Of a stretch of 64,000 nt of DNA, positions 53,106 through 61,758 are shown piece by piece. The stretch covers positions 1 through 64,000 of the forward strand of contig JAHHRV010000006.1 of assembly GCA_020025595.1 (NCBI GenBank). The letters are read 5' to 3'. Below the pieces are notes generated by a model. That model was not told the DNA's origin. It ran no database searches and worked only from the letters and a program-made list of their open reading frames with translations. The position numbers and the translations under genes were made by a program. Positions within the stretch are counted from its first letter, which is position 1, and every line of letters begins with the position of its first letter. The DNA is from Oscillospiraceae bacterium (GTDB lineage: Bacteria > Bacillota > Clostridia > Oscillospirales > Oscillospiraceae).

Positions 53106-53142
53106 AGAGGCATCTGGATTTTTCCAGATGCCTCTATTTTTT
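53106..53142. terminator. Bidirectional terminator
   Basis: Perfect AGAGGCATCTGGA / TCCAGATGCCTCT stem with T-run, shared by the convergent amidohydrolase and aminotransferase genes. Confidence 0.9.
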
Positions 53143-53151
53143 ATCGCTGAT

Positions 53152-54363
53152 TTATACCTGATGATATCCGTCCAGGAATTTGCCCATGCGCTGCATGGCA
53201 TCGCGCAGACGGTCTGCCTCCGGCAGCATGACCAGACGGAAATGGTCCGGTTCTGCCCAGTCAAAGCCGCTTCCGGGAACCACCAGAATGTGAGTCTCCA
53301 TAAGCAGGTCCCGGGCAAACTTCTTGTCGTTGGTGATGCCGAACTTCCGGACATCCAGCCGGGGGAACACATAAAACGCCGCATTGTTCTTCACGCAGGA
53401 TACGCCGTCAATCTGAGAAAGGACTTCCAGACAGGCCTTGCGCTGTTCGTAAAGCCGTCCACCGGGACGAACCATAGCAGCAGGGGTTTCCGGGTCATTC
53501 AGTGCTGAGGGAATCACCAGCTGTGCCAGTGCATTAGAACACAAGCGCATGGAGTTCAGCTGCACAATTCCATCCCGGTACATCTTCGTATTCTCTCTGG
53601 GGCCGCTGATCACCATCCAGCCGCAGCGGTAACCGCACAGGCTGTGGGATTTGGACAGACCATTCATGGTAATCACCGTCAAATCCGGAGCCAGAGATGC
53701 TGTGGACACATGCTCCAGACCGTCCATCACCAGTCGGTCATAGATTTCGTCCGAGAACACGATCAGATTATTTTCCCTTGCAACCTGCAAAATCTGCTGC
53801 AGAACCTGGGTATCATAAAGAACGCCGGTGGGGTTATTGGGATTGATAATCACAATGGCACGGGTCTTGCAAGTAACTTTTTTCCGCATATCATCTACAT
53901 CCGGGTTCCAGCCGGATGCTTCGTCGCAGCGGTAAAACACAGGCTTTGCGCCTGCCAGTAAAATTGTGTTGCTCCACAGAGAATAGTTTGGCGTGGGGAC
54001 CAGAACCTCATCACCGGGATTCAGCAGGGGCAACAGCGCAAAGCTCACCACTTCGCTGACGCCGTTTCCGATGAAAATATCTCCTGCCTCAACATCCTGG
54101 ATTCCCTTGCTGCGGGAATATGCCGCAATTGCCTCTCTTGCCTCAGGCATACCCTGAAAATTACAGTACGGAACAGCTTCTGCCTCTCTGCCCTCGATGG
54201 CTTTGCGGATACTTTCAGGGAGTGGGAAACCAAAGGCTGCCGGGTTTCCGGTATTCAGTTTCAACACATCAATTCCCTGCTCCTGCATCTTCATGGCCTG
54301 GCGATACAGTTCGCCGCGAATATCTGAATGAATAGACTCCATTCGATCAGCTAGATGAATCAA
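53152..54363 (-). CDS. PLP-dependent class I/II aminotransferase (AlaA-like)
   Basis: Enzyme of 403 residues. NTGNPAAFGFPLPESI, NGVSEVVSFALLPLLNPGDEVLVP, INPNNPTGVLY (aldimine-stabilising Asn), FSDEIYDRL and the PLP-binding Lys in NGLSKSH CG are all in the usual order, ending with Arg of HFRLVMLPE. The pattern is that of the alanine/glutamate-pyruvate aminotransferase AlaA group. The start is a TTG at 54363 with AGGAG 11 bases ahead; an ATG at 54342 is an alternative. Single gene. Confidence 0.92.
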   Translation of the reverse strand: MIHLADRMESIHSDIRGELYRQAMKMQEQGIDVLKLNTGNPAAFGFPLPESIRKAIEGREAEAVPYCNFQGMPEAREAIAAYSRSKGIQDVEAGDIFIGNGVSEVVSFALLPLLNPGDEVLVPTPNYSLWSNTILLAGAKPVFYRCDEASGWNPDVDDMRKKVTCKTRAIVIINPNNPTGVLYDTQVLQQILQVARENNLIVFSDEIYDRLVMDGLEHVSTASLAPDLTVITMNGLSKSHSLCGYRCGWMVISGPRENTKMYRDGIVQLNSMRLCSNALAQLVIPSALNDPETPAAMVRPGGRLYEQRKACLEVLSQIDGVSCVKNNAAFYVFPRLDVRKFGITNDKKFARDLLMETHILVVPGSGFDWAEPDHFRLVMLPEADRLRDAMQRMGKFLDGYHQV

Positions 54364-54577
54364 GTATATACATCTCCTATCGTTCTTTTAGGCTGCATTA
54401 AGCATCCGTAGTATGTATATTCTACCAGATATTTTTCAAAAAGAAAGAACATCCTGCATAATTTTGCAAATAAAGTTCCTGCACGGGTGTCTCAGAAGAG
54501 GCGATTTTGCCATTTTTCAGTGTATAGCACCGTTTTGGGCGTTTTTTGAAAAATCCCGGCTTTCACAATTTTTTGCA

Positions 54578-54615
54578 AAAGAGCGGAAACGAGATCGTTC
54601 GTTTCCGCTCTTTTT
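54578..54615. terminator. Terminator of the SWIM-protein gene
   Basis: Perfect 15-bp stem AAAGAGCGGAAACGA / TCGTTTCCGCTCTTT with a six-base loop and T-tract. Confidence 0.85.
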
Positions 54616-54633
54616 ATGATTGCAGCTGCCTGA

Positions 54634-55449
54634 TCAGATGGTAATGCTGCCCGTTTCTCTGGTGCTCATGACATAGTACATCAGTTCCGGCATATACACC
54701 GCAGCAAAATAAGAATGTGCTTCAAATTCAGCCGTGTAATCCTTGCAGATTTTCTCCAGAAGTTTCTGCAGCTGCAGCATTACGGCAACTTCATGCTTGC
54801 ACGGATAGCTGCAATAGCAGTCGCAGGTCAGGCCGCTGATTTTGCCATCGCAGCAGGTGAATTCCACCGCATAGGGATGAGTTCCTTCCACAATTGCATA
54901 TCCTTTTGTGCCGTCCAGGCAGAGATATCTGACTCTGTGCTCCAGAAAATAGTCCTGCCCCCGTTCCATAATTACAGGAGAAACACGCATCCCAGTCAAA
55001 TCATCCAGATAGAACGAGGATTCATCACTGCCGCTGACAAATTCATCGGTATCCTTCTGAGGCGGAAAGTACCAGGTTGCAGCCCGATCGACGGGAAGAA
55101 CCTGGCGGTCAAAGGTGACACAGTGGGCGCCTGCCATGTAAAACTGCCCATGCACATCCGTATCCGCCACCGCAATCACACGCTTGTACTGGGACAGCTT
55201 GATTCTGAAATTATAATTCACACCCACGACGCGTCCCAGCGTGCCTTCAAATGCGCCCTCTACAAACACCAGATCTCCCTTTTTCAGGTCAAACTGGTCG
55301 TTGTAATAGCTGAGGGACCGTTCGTCCCCAGAAAAATTCACCTGCACCACGGATCTGCGAGGAACGACCGTTTCTTTTCCCGGATCGATCTGCGGATTCT
55401 GATTTTCCTGCTTGAGATCGTCATAAACAAAGCCAACTTTATTTTTCAT
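54634..55449 (-). CDS. SWIM zinc-finger protein of unknown function
   Basis: Protein of 271 residues. The N-terminal half is beta-rich, with a KOW-like stretch (FDLKKGDLVFVEGAFEGTLG) followed by repeated strands. The C-terminal part contains CDCYCSYPCKHEVAV, a CxCx(n)CxH SWIM zinc-finger. SWIM domains bind nucleic acids or proteins and often accompany SNF2 helicases, but none is nearby. ATG at 55449 follows AGGAGGAAAGG; the longer frame to 55539 lacks a ribosome site. Function unknown; a nucleic-acid-binding role is inference. Confidence 0.7.
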   Translation of the reverse strand: MKNKVGFVYDDLKQENQNPQIDPGKETVVPRRSVVQVNFSGDERSLSYYNDQFDLKKGDLVFVEGAFEGTLGRVVGVNYNFRIKLSQYKRVIAVADTDVHGQFYMAGAHCVTFDRQVLPVDRAATWYFPPQKDTDEFVSGSDESSFYLDDLTGMRVSPVIMERGQDYFLEHRVRYLCLDGTKGYAIVEGTHPYAVEFTCCDGKISGLTCDCYCSYPCKHEVAVMLQLQKLLEKICKDYTAEFEAHSYFAAVYMPELMYYVMSTRETGSITI

Positions 55450-55563
55450 TGTCCTTTCCTCCTTATGTGCATCTGTCTTTCTTACTGATGCTTGAATTAT
55501 ACCGCAGGATATGTCCAATAATTTGCCCTGATACAGCATCCGGGGCCGGTTTTCTGCATATAA

Positions 55564-55606
55564 AAAAGTACGGCACTCCCTCTTCAGGGACGGTGCCGTA
55601 CTTTTG
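55564..55606. terminator. Terminator between FUSC and SWIM genes
   Basis: AAAAGTACGGCAC...CCCT pairs with AGGG...GTGCCGTACTTTT around CTTC. Confidence 0.8.
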
Positions 55607-55622
55607 ATAATCGCATTTTCCG

Positions 55623-56192
55623 TTATGTATTTTCCTTGATCCGCTTTTCCTTATTTGCCTGATAGCTGGCGCACCAGCCTTCGATGCGCTCTTTTGACAT
55701 CACATAATTGATGGCAAGAGCAATCACGACACCCACGCCCGTGTCAAGGATTCGGTTCAGGGAATAGGAAACATAGGTTTCCACAGGGGTGTTGAACAAT
55801 AGGATGCACAGCACCACGCTGCCGGGCTGAACCGCACCGGGCCAAACATTCTGGCTGATCAGGATCAGAATCACCACGCCGATAAACAGCAGTCCCAAAA
55901 TCAGCGGATGCGTGCCGCCATCGGGATAAAAAATAATATAAAAGCGGAACAGCGCCATGCCCAAAAATCCGCCGATAGCCGTTCCGAACAGACGGTTTCC
56001 GCCGTGAAGTTGGCTGTTTTCCATGTCGGAGCCCATTCCGAAAACTGCACCAATGCAGGCAAAGGTCGGATTTCGACTAAACGGCAGATACAGCAGCGCA
56101 CACAAAGTCGCAGCAAATGCGGTCTTGATGTTGCGCATACCCACATGCAGATTGACATTCTGAATACAAGATTTCCGATTTTTTCTACTCAT
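55623..56192 (-). CDS. FUSC-family membrane protein
   Basis: Protein of 189 residues with about five membrane segments (roughly 20-40, 65-85, 90-110, 112-130, 140-160). MRNIKTAFAATLCALLYLPFSRNP, GNRLFGTAIGGFLGMALF and NRILDTGVGVVIALAINYVM are hallmarks of the fusaric-acid-resistance/aromatic acid exporter family; this is the short half-size version without the cytoplasmic part. ATG at 56192 follows AAGGAGAG. It may export aromatic acids; neighbours give no further clue. Confidence 0.82.
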   Translation of the reverse strand: MSRKNRKSCIQNVNLHVGMRNIKTAFAATLCALLYLPFSRNPTFACIGAVFGMGSDMENSQLHGGNRLFGTAIGGFLGMALFRFYIIFYPDGGTHPLILGLLFIGVVILILISQNVWPGAVQPGSVVLCILLFNTPVETYVSYSLNRILDTGVGVVIALAINYVMSKERIEGWCASYQANKEKRIKENT

Positions 56193-56444
56193 AGCTCTCC
56201 TTATCATCTCGGGGCAAGATATATTGCGTCTCTACGCCTTCCCTTGCAGCAGGCGGTTGGCCTGTTGTGATCGCTGCCGGGAACATAATGAAACGCATTC
56301 AACCCCATTTTATACTTTCATTATACTCCAGCCACTATCTGAAAGCAACGGCTTTCCCCCATAAAACGCAAAATATCCCGATTTTTCAAAAAATGAGTGC
56401 TTTTTATCTAACTGATTCCGCCGGCTTTCGGCATAACCACGCAA

Positions 56445-56473
56445 AAAAGGCCACCTGAACAGGTGACCTTTTG
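56445..56473. terminator. Terminator of the zinc-ribbon operon
   Basis: AAAAGGcCACCTG pairs with CAGGTGaCCTTTT around AA. The stretch 56193-56444 holds no recognised gene. Confidence 0.75.
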
Positions 56474-56492
56474 CTGATATCGGATTGGGTTT

Positions 56493-56939
56493 TCAGTTTC
56501 CCTTTGCCTGCTCCAAAAATCCATTCAGGATTTTTGCATTCTGGGGAAATTCGGGATTTCGGGCCAGATCTTCCAATGTTTTGTAGCAGTTCTGGGCCTC
56601 CTGCTCTGCCCCGTCTATGCCCAGCTGCGCAGCCTCGTGCCACTGGTTATACTGTATGAGGGCTTCATATCCGTCTACTGCCTCCCAGTAAACATCATAG
56701 CAGTCGGCATAGAGTCCAGAAAGAGTCAGCGTATCGTAGAGCTTGGCATAAGCTCTTTCGTGGTAATATTCTTCGCACCAATTGATCCCGTCCGCATCGG
56801 ATATTTTGTTTTCACCCTCGGCAGCAATCTGAAATGTACCCCAATACATCTCAAAAACGATAAAACCAATCAGAATGACGGCAGCTGCCTTGAGCGCTAT
56901 TTTCGCCCAGCTGATTGTCTTGCTCTGCTTATGCTTCAT
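56493..56939 (-). CDS. Small membrane-anchored helical protein (zinc-ribbon operon, gene 3)
   Basis: Protein of 148 residues with one N-terminal membrane span (about 14-33) and an outside acidic, helical domain rich in Tyr, Glu and Ala (EYYHERAYAKLYDTLTLSGLY), reminiscent of tetratricopeptide-like packing. No family assigned. The ATG at 56939 is preferred (AAAGGGG about 10 bases ahead) over GTG at 56948. It overlaps the end of the upstream gene by 11 bases. Its outer domain resembles those of the two upstream proteins in composition. Confidence 0.7.
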   Translation of the reverse strand: MKHKQSKTISWAKIALKAAAVILIGFIVFEMYWGTFQIAAEGENKISDADGINWCEEYYHERAYAKLYDTLTLSGLYADCYDVYWEAVDGYEALIQYNQWHEAAQLGIDGAEQEAQNCYKTLEDLARNPEFPQNAKILNGFLEQAKGN

Positions 56940-57669
56940 TGCCGCCACCCCTTTGCATTACCAGTTCCTTCAGCGCATCCATATCCTTGCTGGGCACATA
57001 TTCCTGTTTCAGAATCTCGATCTGTGCATCGTCAAAGCCCAGTACCACTCTTGCGAAAACCTCTGCATCACGGCTGCATCTGTTCCAAATGACCTCGTTC
57101 CGTTCGGTCAGCTCCGGATATGCCAGGCAGTCAAAGTACAAAAGCTCCTGAATATTGTCCAGCAGCGAGCTGACCGTGTACTCATCCAGCTCCTGCTTTG
57201 TGTCCAGATATGTCATACGAGCACACTTAAATTGCCGGTAGTCCAAACCAATGAGGGCCGCCTGCATATATTCGTAATAATCTTCGCCTCGAAGATCGTT
57301 CTCATGCAGATAGGTCCACAGCTCATCCAGTCGGTTCTCGGTATACAGCTGCTCCATATGTGCATTCATCTGATCGGAATTGAGGAATCGTTTCGTACTG
57401 CGCGTGATGTCGTAGCCAAAGCCATACACGATCACGCCTGCCACAAGCAGCACAATGGCTGCAATTTCCAGCACCAGAGAAACATTAAGCACCCGGTTTA
57501 CCATCCGAAGCTGGATTTTCTCCAATCCTTCGGTTTCTGCTTTTTCCAGATCCTCATCAGCCCGCTCCAGCTGACACTGCTGCCGCAGGCCTCTTGCATT
57601 TACGGTGCCGCAGTAGGGGCACCGCATTTCCCGCATGGGATAGTTTGCTCCACAGTTTTTACATTTCAT
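56929..57669 (-). CDS. Zinc-ribbon membrane protein (operon gene 2)
   Basis: Protein of 246 residues: an N-terminal zinc ribbon (MKCKNCGANYPMREMRCPYCG, Cys3/6/17/20), a helical linker, one membrane span (about 74-97), then an outside helical domain (~100-246) rich in Asp/Glu/Tyr. ATG at 57669 follows GGGAGA. It overlaps its upstream neighbour by 4 bases (ATGA). The neighbour has the same length and the same layout, so the two are probably diverged duplicates. Family and function are not recognised; a membrane sensor or scaffold is a guess. Confidence 0.8.
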   Translation of the reverse strand: MKCKNCGANYPMREMRCPYCGTVNARGLRQQCQLERADEDLEKAETEGLEKIQLRMVNRVLNVSLVLEIAAIVLLVAGVIVYGFGYDITRSTKRFLNSDQMNAHMEQLYTENRLDELWTYLHENDLRGEDYYEYMQAALIGLDYRQFKCARMTYLDTKQELDEYTVSSLLDNIQELLYFDCLAYPELTERNEVIWNRCSRDAEVFARVVLGFDDAQIEILKQEYVPSKDMDALKELVMQRGGGNEA

Positions 57670-58406
57670 GGCTGTTCTCCCTGTACTCGCTGCACAATCT
57701 GTTCGCACAGACTCATGTAATCCGGGTCTTCTTCCTTCTGCATTTCCATGCCGGAACAGATTTCCTCATCCGTAAGCAGAAGCGTGTCCTTCAGCACCGC
57801 CCGGGCCTGCTCCGTCAGCATCAAAACTACCGATTCTTCATCATACACGAATCCGTTTTCCTCCAGCTCCCGACACCGGTTCAGTGACCAGAACAGATTC
57901 TTCAGCGGATACTGGAGCAGATCCGGGAATTTACTTCCCTGCTTTATACGCTCCGTGTACGCAGCGGCATCCCGCTCAGCATCGGAAATGCGTTTATAAA
58001 GCGCACCGATGGTCGTATATTTATCGTAGACCGCCCGATAGCTGTCGTCCATACCGCCCAGTATCCGATTCATTTCATCATATTCTCCCGCCTGGTAGCA
58101 TTCTTCCAGACTGGAAAGCGCCATCTGCTGATCCTCATAAGCGTGGTCCGGACCGATTGTCGTGTAGATTGAGGTGCCCACTGTCACTACCGCAAACACG
58201 CACAATGCAGCTGCAACCGCAATGAACAGTCTCAAAATAATGGTACGGGCCCGTTCCACCGGAGTGTGCAGGATTTTGGCGATTTTTTCGTAAATGCCGT
58301 CAATTTCTTTTTGATGTCTGGCCTGTGCTGATTTTTCGTCTTCATATCCGCAGTAGGGACAGACATTGTTTTCATCCAGGTCAGCGCCGCAGTTCGGACA
58401 ATGCAT
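57666..58406 (-). CDS. Zinc-ribbon membrane protein (operon gene 1)
   Basis: Protein of 246 residues with a zinc ribbon at the start (MHCPNCGADLDENNVCPYCG, Cys3/6/16/19), a helical stretch, one membrane span (about 66-88), then an outside helical region (~95-246). ATG at 58406 follows AGGAG; the frame extends to 58457 without ribosome site. It is the first gene of a three-gene minus-strand operon. The zinc ribbon faces the cytosol and the helical part the outside by the positive-inside rule. Function unknown. Confidence 0.8.
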   Translation of the reverse strand: MHCPNCGADLDENNVCPYCGYEDEKSAQARHQKEIDGIYEKIAKILHTPVERARTIILRLFIAVAAALCVFAVVTVGTSIYTTIGPDHAYEDQQMALSSLEECYQAGEYDEMNRILGGMDDSYRAVYDKYTTIGALYKRISDAERDAAAYTERIKQGSKFPDLLQYPLKNLFWSLNRCRELEENGFVYDEESVVLMLTEQARAVLKDTLLLTDEEICSGMEMQKEEDPDYMSLCEQIVQRVQGEQP

Positions 58407-58778
58407 ATCAGGGCTCCTCTCTTTGCTGATAAGCACATTATACACAACTTTTGCCATTTGGGAAGACCTGTATTTTCCATCAGCAGTGCTGCTGTTTCAT
58501 CCCCAACATACTGTATTTCTGAGAAAAGATGGGAAATAGGTGCACTACCCCTGTGAAGCTGTTTTCAGAGTGCCCTGATACAATCGTTTCTATTTTTTCT
58601 GAACACAAATCAGGCTTTCACAGCAGTGACGAAGATTCCGGTGCTCAAAAATAAAAAATCAGGCATTTCAAATCCAGCCGGATTTTTCCAAACGGACTGT
58701 TAAATTTTCTGGTTTTTATCCGGATTCTCTGGATTCTTTGTCTTTTTTAATACAAATCCCAATATCATCAAAAGGCTA
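58407..58778. other. Intergenic region between divergent operons
   Basis: AT-rich, without recognised gene or strong hairpin. It must hold the promoter of the minus-strand zinc-ribbon operon, but I could not place it with confidence. Confidence 0.4.
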
Positions 58779-58807
58779 TTGACATATCAGATGCATTGTG
58801 CTAGGAT
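58779..58807 (+). promoter_or_regulatory. Promoter of the lysine-riboswitch transcript
   Basis: Consensus TTGACA (58779-58784), 17-bp spacer, TAGGAT (58802-58807). The aptamer begins about 15 bases later. Confidence 0.8.
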
Positions 58808-58822
58808 ACTTGTAAATTGAAT

Positions 58823-58995
58823 CGCTTGATAGAGGCGCGATCGTTCATCAGTAACCATTTGCAAGGCCAGGCAGCCGCAGATGTGTGAAAGGGTACATCG
58901 CCGAAGTGTTTAAGCCCGCCTGAAGCTTGGATGCTGGTTCGTCAGAGAATATCTGCCGGACTGTCACAAATTTATTTGTGAAGCGCTATCACGGG
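58823..58995 (+). ncRNA. Lysine riboswitch (L box)
   Basis: The conserved L-box elements occur in order: GATAGAGGCGCGA with the following TCATCAGTAA (58828-58853), GAAAGGG (58887-58893), ATCGCCGAAG (58897-58906), CCGGACTGTCA (near 58956-58966) and the closing CTATC (58986-58990), which pairs with GATAG at 58828. The aptamer binds lysine. A terminator follows at 59045-59076, so lysine should turn off transcription of the ABC transporter behind it. Strong match by eye; a covariance search would settle it. Confidence 0.88.
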
Positions 58996-59044
58996 TGAGT
59001 TCCCATTTCTCAGTTTTTTATCTGAGATTTGACCACACTTATTC

Positions 59045-59076
59045 TTGGACCGCTTTACAGAGCGGTCCAATTTTTT
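59045..59076 (+). terminator. Riboswitch-controlled terminator
   Basis: Perfect TTGGACCGCT / AGCGGTCCAA stem with a TTACAG loop and six T. It is the likely expression platform of the lysine riboswitch. Confidence 0.88.
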
Positions 59077-59127
59077 ATTACCCCTTCCGGCTGGGAGTGA
59101 ATAGCCGGATATTAGAAAGGAGCTCTT

Positions 59128-59952
59128 ATGAAGAGAGTATTTACCCTGATCCTGGCTCTGGCCATGGTACTGACCCTTGCTGCCTGCGGCGGCAGTCAGG
59201 AATTTGACGGCACCCTCACGGTAGGCATGGAATGTGCCTACGCCCCCTATAACTGGGCTCAGCCCGACGACGCCAACGGCGCTGTTCCCATTGTCAATGT
59301 CTCCGGCTCCTACGCCAACGGCTACGATGTCATGATGGCAAAGAAGCTGTGTGAAGCAAACGGCTGGGAACTGGAAATCAAGATGATGGACTGGGATTCT
59401 CTGGTTTCCGCTGTCCAGTCCGGTGAGATCGACTGTGCTATCGCCGGTCAGTCCATGACCCCCGAGCGTGCAGCTCAGGTCGATTTCGCAGGCCCCTACC
59501 TCCACGCTTCCATCGTCTGCCTGACCAAGGCAAACTCCCCCCTGGCATCCGCTACCGGCATCAGCCAGCTGTCCGGCAGCTGCACTTCTCAGCGCGGCAC
59601 CATCTGGTATGATTCCTGCCTGCCCCAAATCGCAGGTGCTGATATCCGCAGCGCACAGGACACCGCTCCTTCCATGCTGATGGCTCTGGAATCCGGCGCT
59701 GTTGACTTCGTCTGCACCGACATTCCCACCGCTCAGGGCGCAATCATCGCCTACCCCGACCTGACCATTCTGGACTTCAGCGGCAGCGAAGACAACTTCG
59801 TTGTGGATGAATCCCAAATCAATATCGGTATTTCCGTCCGCAAGGGCAACACCGAGCTGCTGGATGCAATGAATTCCGTTCTGTCCAACATGACCGATGC
59901 CGACTTCAATGCTCTGCTGACCGAGGCTGTTGCAATCCAGCCCATCGGCTGA
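59128..59952 (+). CDS. Amino acid ABC transporter, substrate-binding lipoprotein (predicted lysine)
   Basis: Periplasmic-binding-protein-like family 3 lipoprotein of 274 residues with lipobox LAACG (Cys15-16 region; TLAACGGSQ). VGMECAYAPYNW, GYDVMMAKKLCEANGWELEIKMMDWDSLVSAVQSGEIDCAIAGQSMTPERA is the typical ligand-binding lobe of polar amino acid receptors. Ribosome site AAAGGAG. It follows the lysine riboswitch and precedes the permease and ATPase genes, so lysine is the predicted ligand. A hairpin behind it probably reduces expression of the later genes. Confidence 0.93.
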   Translation: MKRVFTLILALAMVLTLAACGGSQEFDGTLTVGMECAYAPYNWAQPDDANGAVPIVNVSGSYANGYDVMMAKKLCEANGWELEIKMMDWDSLVSAVQSGEIDCAIAGQSMTPERAAQVDFAGPYLHASIVCLTKANSPLASATGISQLSGSCTSQRGTIWYDSCLPQIAGADIRSAQDTAPSMLMALESGAVDFVCTDIPTAQGAIIAYPDLTILDFSGSEDNFVVDESQINIGISVRKGNTELLDAMNSVLSNMTDADFNALLTEAVAIQPIG

Positions 59953-59966
59953 TATCGTCTGTTTCT

Positions 59967-60002
59967 AACCTGCGGAAGAGCCATTCCCTTCCGCAGGTTT
60001 CT
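59967..60002 (+). terminator. Partial terminator/attenuator between binding protein and permease
   Basis: Perfect 12-bp stem AACCTGCGGAAG / CTTCCGCAGGTT and a short T-tract. It would let the binding protein be made in excess. Confidence 0.75.
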
Positions 60003-60031
60003 TCACTCAAACAATAGAAAGGAATCCCGGT

Positions 60032-60868
60032 ATGAATATCTTTGCTACTTTAGGTCAGGATATCGTAAGACTTTGGAATGACTACGCCAGTATGTACTTA
60101 AACGGTATCTGGAATACCCTGTCTCTGGCTGTCGTCTGTACCATCGTCGGCTGTCTGATCGGTTTGCTGTGCGGTATCCTCAATACCATCCCCTACAGCA
60201 AAAACGATAACATCTTCAAGCGCTTCTTCCTGCGTCTGGTCAGAATTCTGATTCAGATCTATGTGGAAATCTTCCGCGGCACCCCCATGATCCTTCAGGC
60301 TGTCGTCATCTACTACGGCCTTCCCTACTTCACCAATCAGGCTGTCCGCTTCCACAGCATCTGGCTGTGCGCTTTCCTGGTTGTGTCCATCAACACCGGC
60401 GCATATATGGCTGAATCCGTCCGCGGCGGCATCATTTCCATTGATCCCGGTCAGACCGAGGGTGCCAAGGCCATCGGCATGACCCACTGGCAGACCATGA
60501 TCCATGTGATCCTGCCTCAGGCTCTGCGCAATATTCTGCCCCAGATTGGCAACAATCTGATCATCAACATCAAGGATACCTCCGTCATGAGCATCATCGG
60601 CTTCACCGAATTCTTTGCAATCCACAAGAATGTTGCCGGTACCACCTATCTGTACTTCCCCTCCGCCGCTATTGAAATGATCGGCTATCTGACTCTGACG
60701 CTGATTTCTTCCTTCATCCTGCGCCGGATTGAAAAGAAGATGGAAGGCTCTGACACATACGAACTGACCCAGGACGATATGCTGACTCTGGCAGCTGGCA
60801 CCTACCGTCTTGATAAGAAGCCAGAAGATCTGGTTGAACGCAATCTGGAAGGAGGCAACGCAAAATGA
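60032..60868 (+). CDS. Amino acid ABC transporter permease
   Basis: HisM/GlnP-type permease of 278 residues with about five membrane spans. YLNGIWNTLSLAVVCTIVG, EIFRGTPMILQAVVIYYGLP and the EAA loop EGAKAIGMTHWQTMIHVILPQALRNILP are standard for the polar amino acid family. The C-terminal ~45 residues form an extra hydrophilic tail. Its stop overlaps the ATPase start by 4 bases (ATGA). Works as a homodimer with the ATPase and the upstream binding protein. Confidence 0.95.
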   Translation: MNIFATLGQDIVRLWNDYASMYLNGIWNTLSLAVVCTIVGCLIGLLCGILNTIPYSKNDNIFKRFFLRLVRILIQIYVEIFRGTPMILQAVVIYYGLPYFTNQAVRFHSIWLCAFLVVSINTGAYMAESVRGGIISIDPGQTEGAKAIGMTHWQTMIHVILPQALRNILPQIGNNLIINIKDTSVMSIIGFTEFFAIHKNVAGTTYLYFPSAAIEMIGYLTLTLISSFILRRIEKKMEGSDTYELTQDDMLTLAAGTYRLDKKPEDLVERNLEGGNAK

Positions 60869-61605
60869 GTGATTCCATTCTGCAAATCAATCACCTGTCC
60901 AAGGCCTTTGGTGCCCATGTGGTTCTGAAGGACATCGACTTCACCGTGAATCCCGGCGATGTAATCAGTATCATCGGTGCTTCCGGCTCCGGCAAGTCCA
61001 CTCTGCTTCGCTGTATCAACCTGCTGGAAACTCCCACCCACGGTCAGATTCTCTACCACGGCAATGATGTTGCCGGCAGCCATGTGAATGCACCCGAATA
61101 CCGCAGCCATGTGGGCATGGTGTTCCAGTCCTTCAATCTGTTCAACAACATGACCGTTCTGGAAAACTGTATGATCGGTCAGATCAAGGTTCTGAAAAAG
61201 AGCAAGGCAGAAGCCCGGGAAAGCGCCATGAAATACCTGGAAAAGGTAGGCATGGCTCCCTATATCAATGCAAAGCCCCGCCAGATTTCCGGCGGTCAGA
61301 AGCAGCGTGTCGCCATCGCAAGAGCACTGGCCATGGAGCCGGAGGTTCTGTTGTTTGACGAGCCCACCTCTGCGCTCGATCCGGAAATGGTCGGTGAAGT
61401 TCTCTCCGTCATGAAGCAGCTGGCCAAAGAGGGCATGACCATGCTGGTTGTAACCCACGAAATGGCCTTTGCCCGGGATGTCAGCAACCGGGTCGTGTAT
61501 ATGGCGGACGGTGTTATCTGCGAGGAAGGCCCCAGCAAGCAGATCTTTGAAAATCCGCAAAAACAGCAGACTCGGGATTTCCTGACCCGATTCCGTAATA
61601 ACTGA
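60865..61605 (+). CDS. Amino acid ABC transporter ATP-binding protein
   Basis: ATPase of 246 residues of the GlnQ/HisP type. Walker A GASGSGKST near 38-46, Q-loop VFQSFNLF, signature ISGGQKQRVAIARAL, Walker B EVLLFDEPTSALDP and H-loop VVTHEM are all intact. Drives uptake through the overlapping permease gene product. End of the riboswitch-controlled operon. Confidence 0.96.
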   Translation: MSDSILQINHLSKAFGAHVVLKDIDFTVNPGDVISIIGASGSGKSTLLRCINLLETPTHGQILYHGNDVAGSHVNAPEYRSHVGMVFQSFNLFNNMTVLENCMIGQIKVLKKSKAEARESAMKYLEKVGMAPYINAKPRQISGGQKQRVAIARALAMEPEVLLFDEPTSALDPEMVGEVLSVMKQLAKEGMTMLVVTHEMAFARDVSNRVVYMADGVICEEGPSKQIFENPQKQQTRDFLTRFRNN

Positions 61606-61610
61606 TTTCA

Positions 61611-61648
61611 ACCACCTCAGAAATGAATTAATCTGAGGTGGTTTTTTA
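61611..61648 (+). terminator. Terminator of the ABC operon
   Basis: ACCACCTCAGA / TCTGAGGTGGT stem with a run of T. Confidence 0.9.
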
Positions 61649-61676
61649 TAATTATGCTGTGAATATCTCCAATATC

Positions 61677-61705
61677 TTGACATTTACAGGTCATCATTGT
61701 AAAAT
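61677..61705 (+). promoter_or_regulatory. Promoter of the transketolase operon
   Basis: TTGACA (61677-61682), 17-bp spacer, TAAAAT (61700-61705), 54 bases upstream of the start codon. Confidence 0.75.
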
Positions 61706-61758
61706 TGAATAGAAAGTTCGTTTATCCCACATTCGTGATAAATTTAGGGAGGAAAAAA

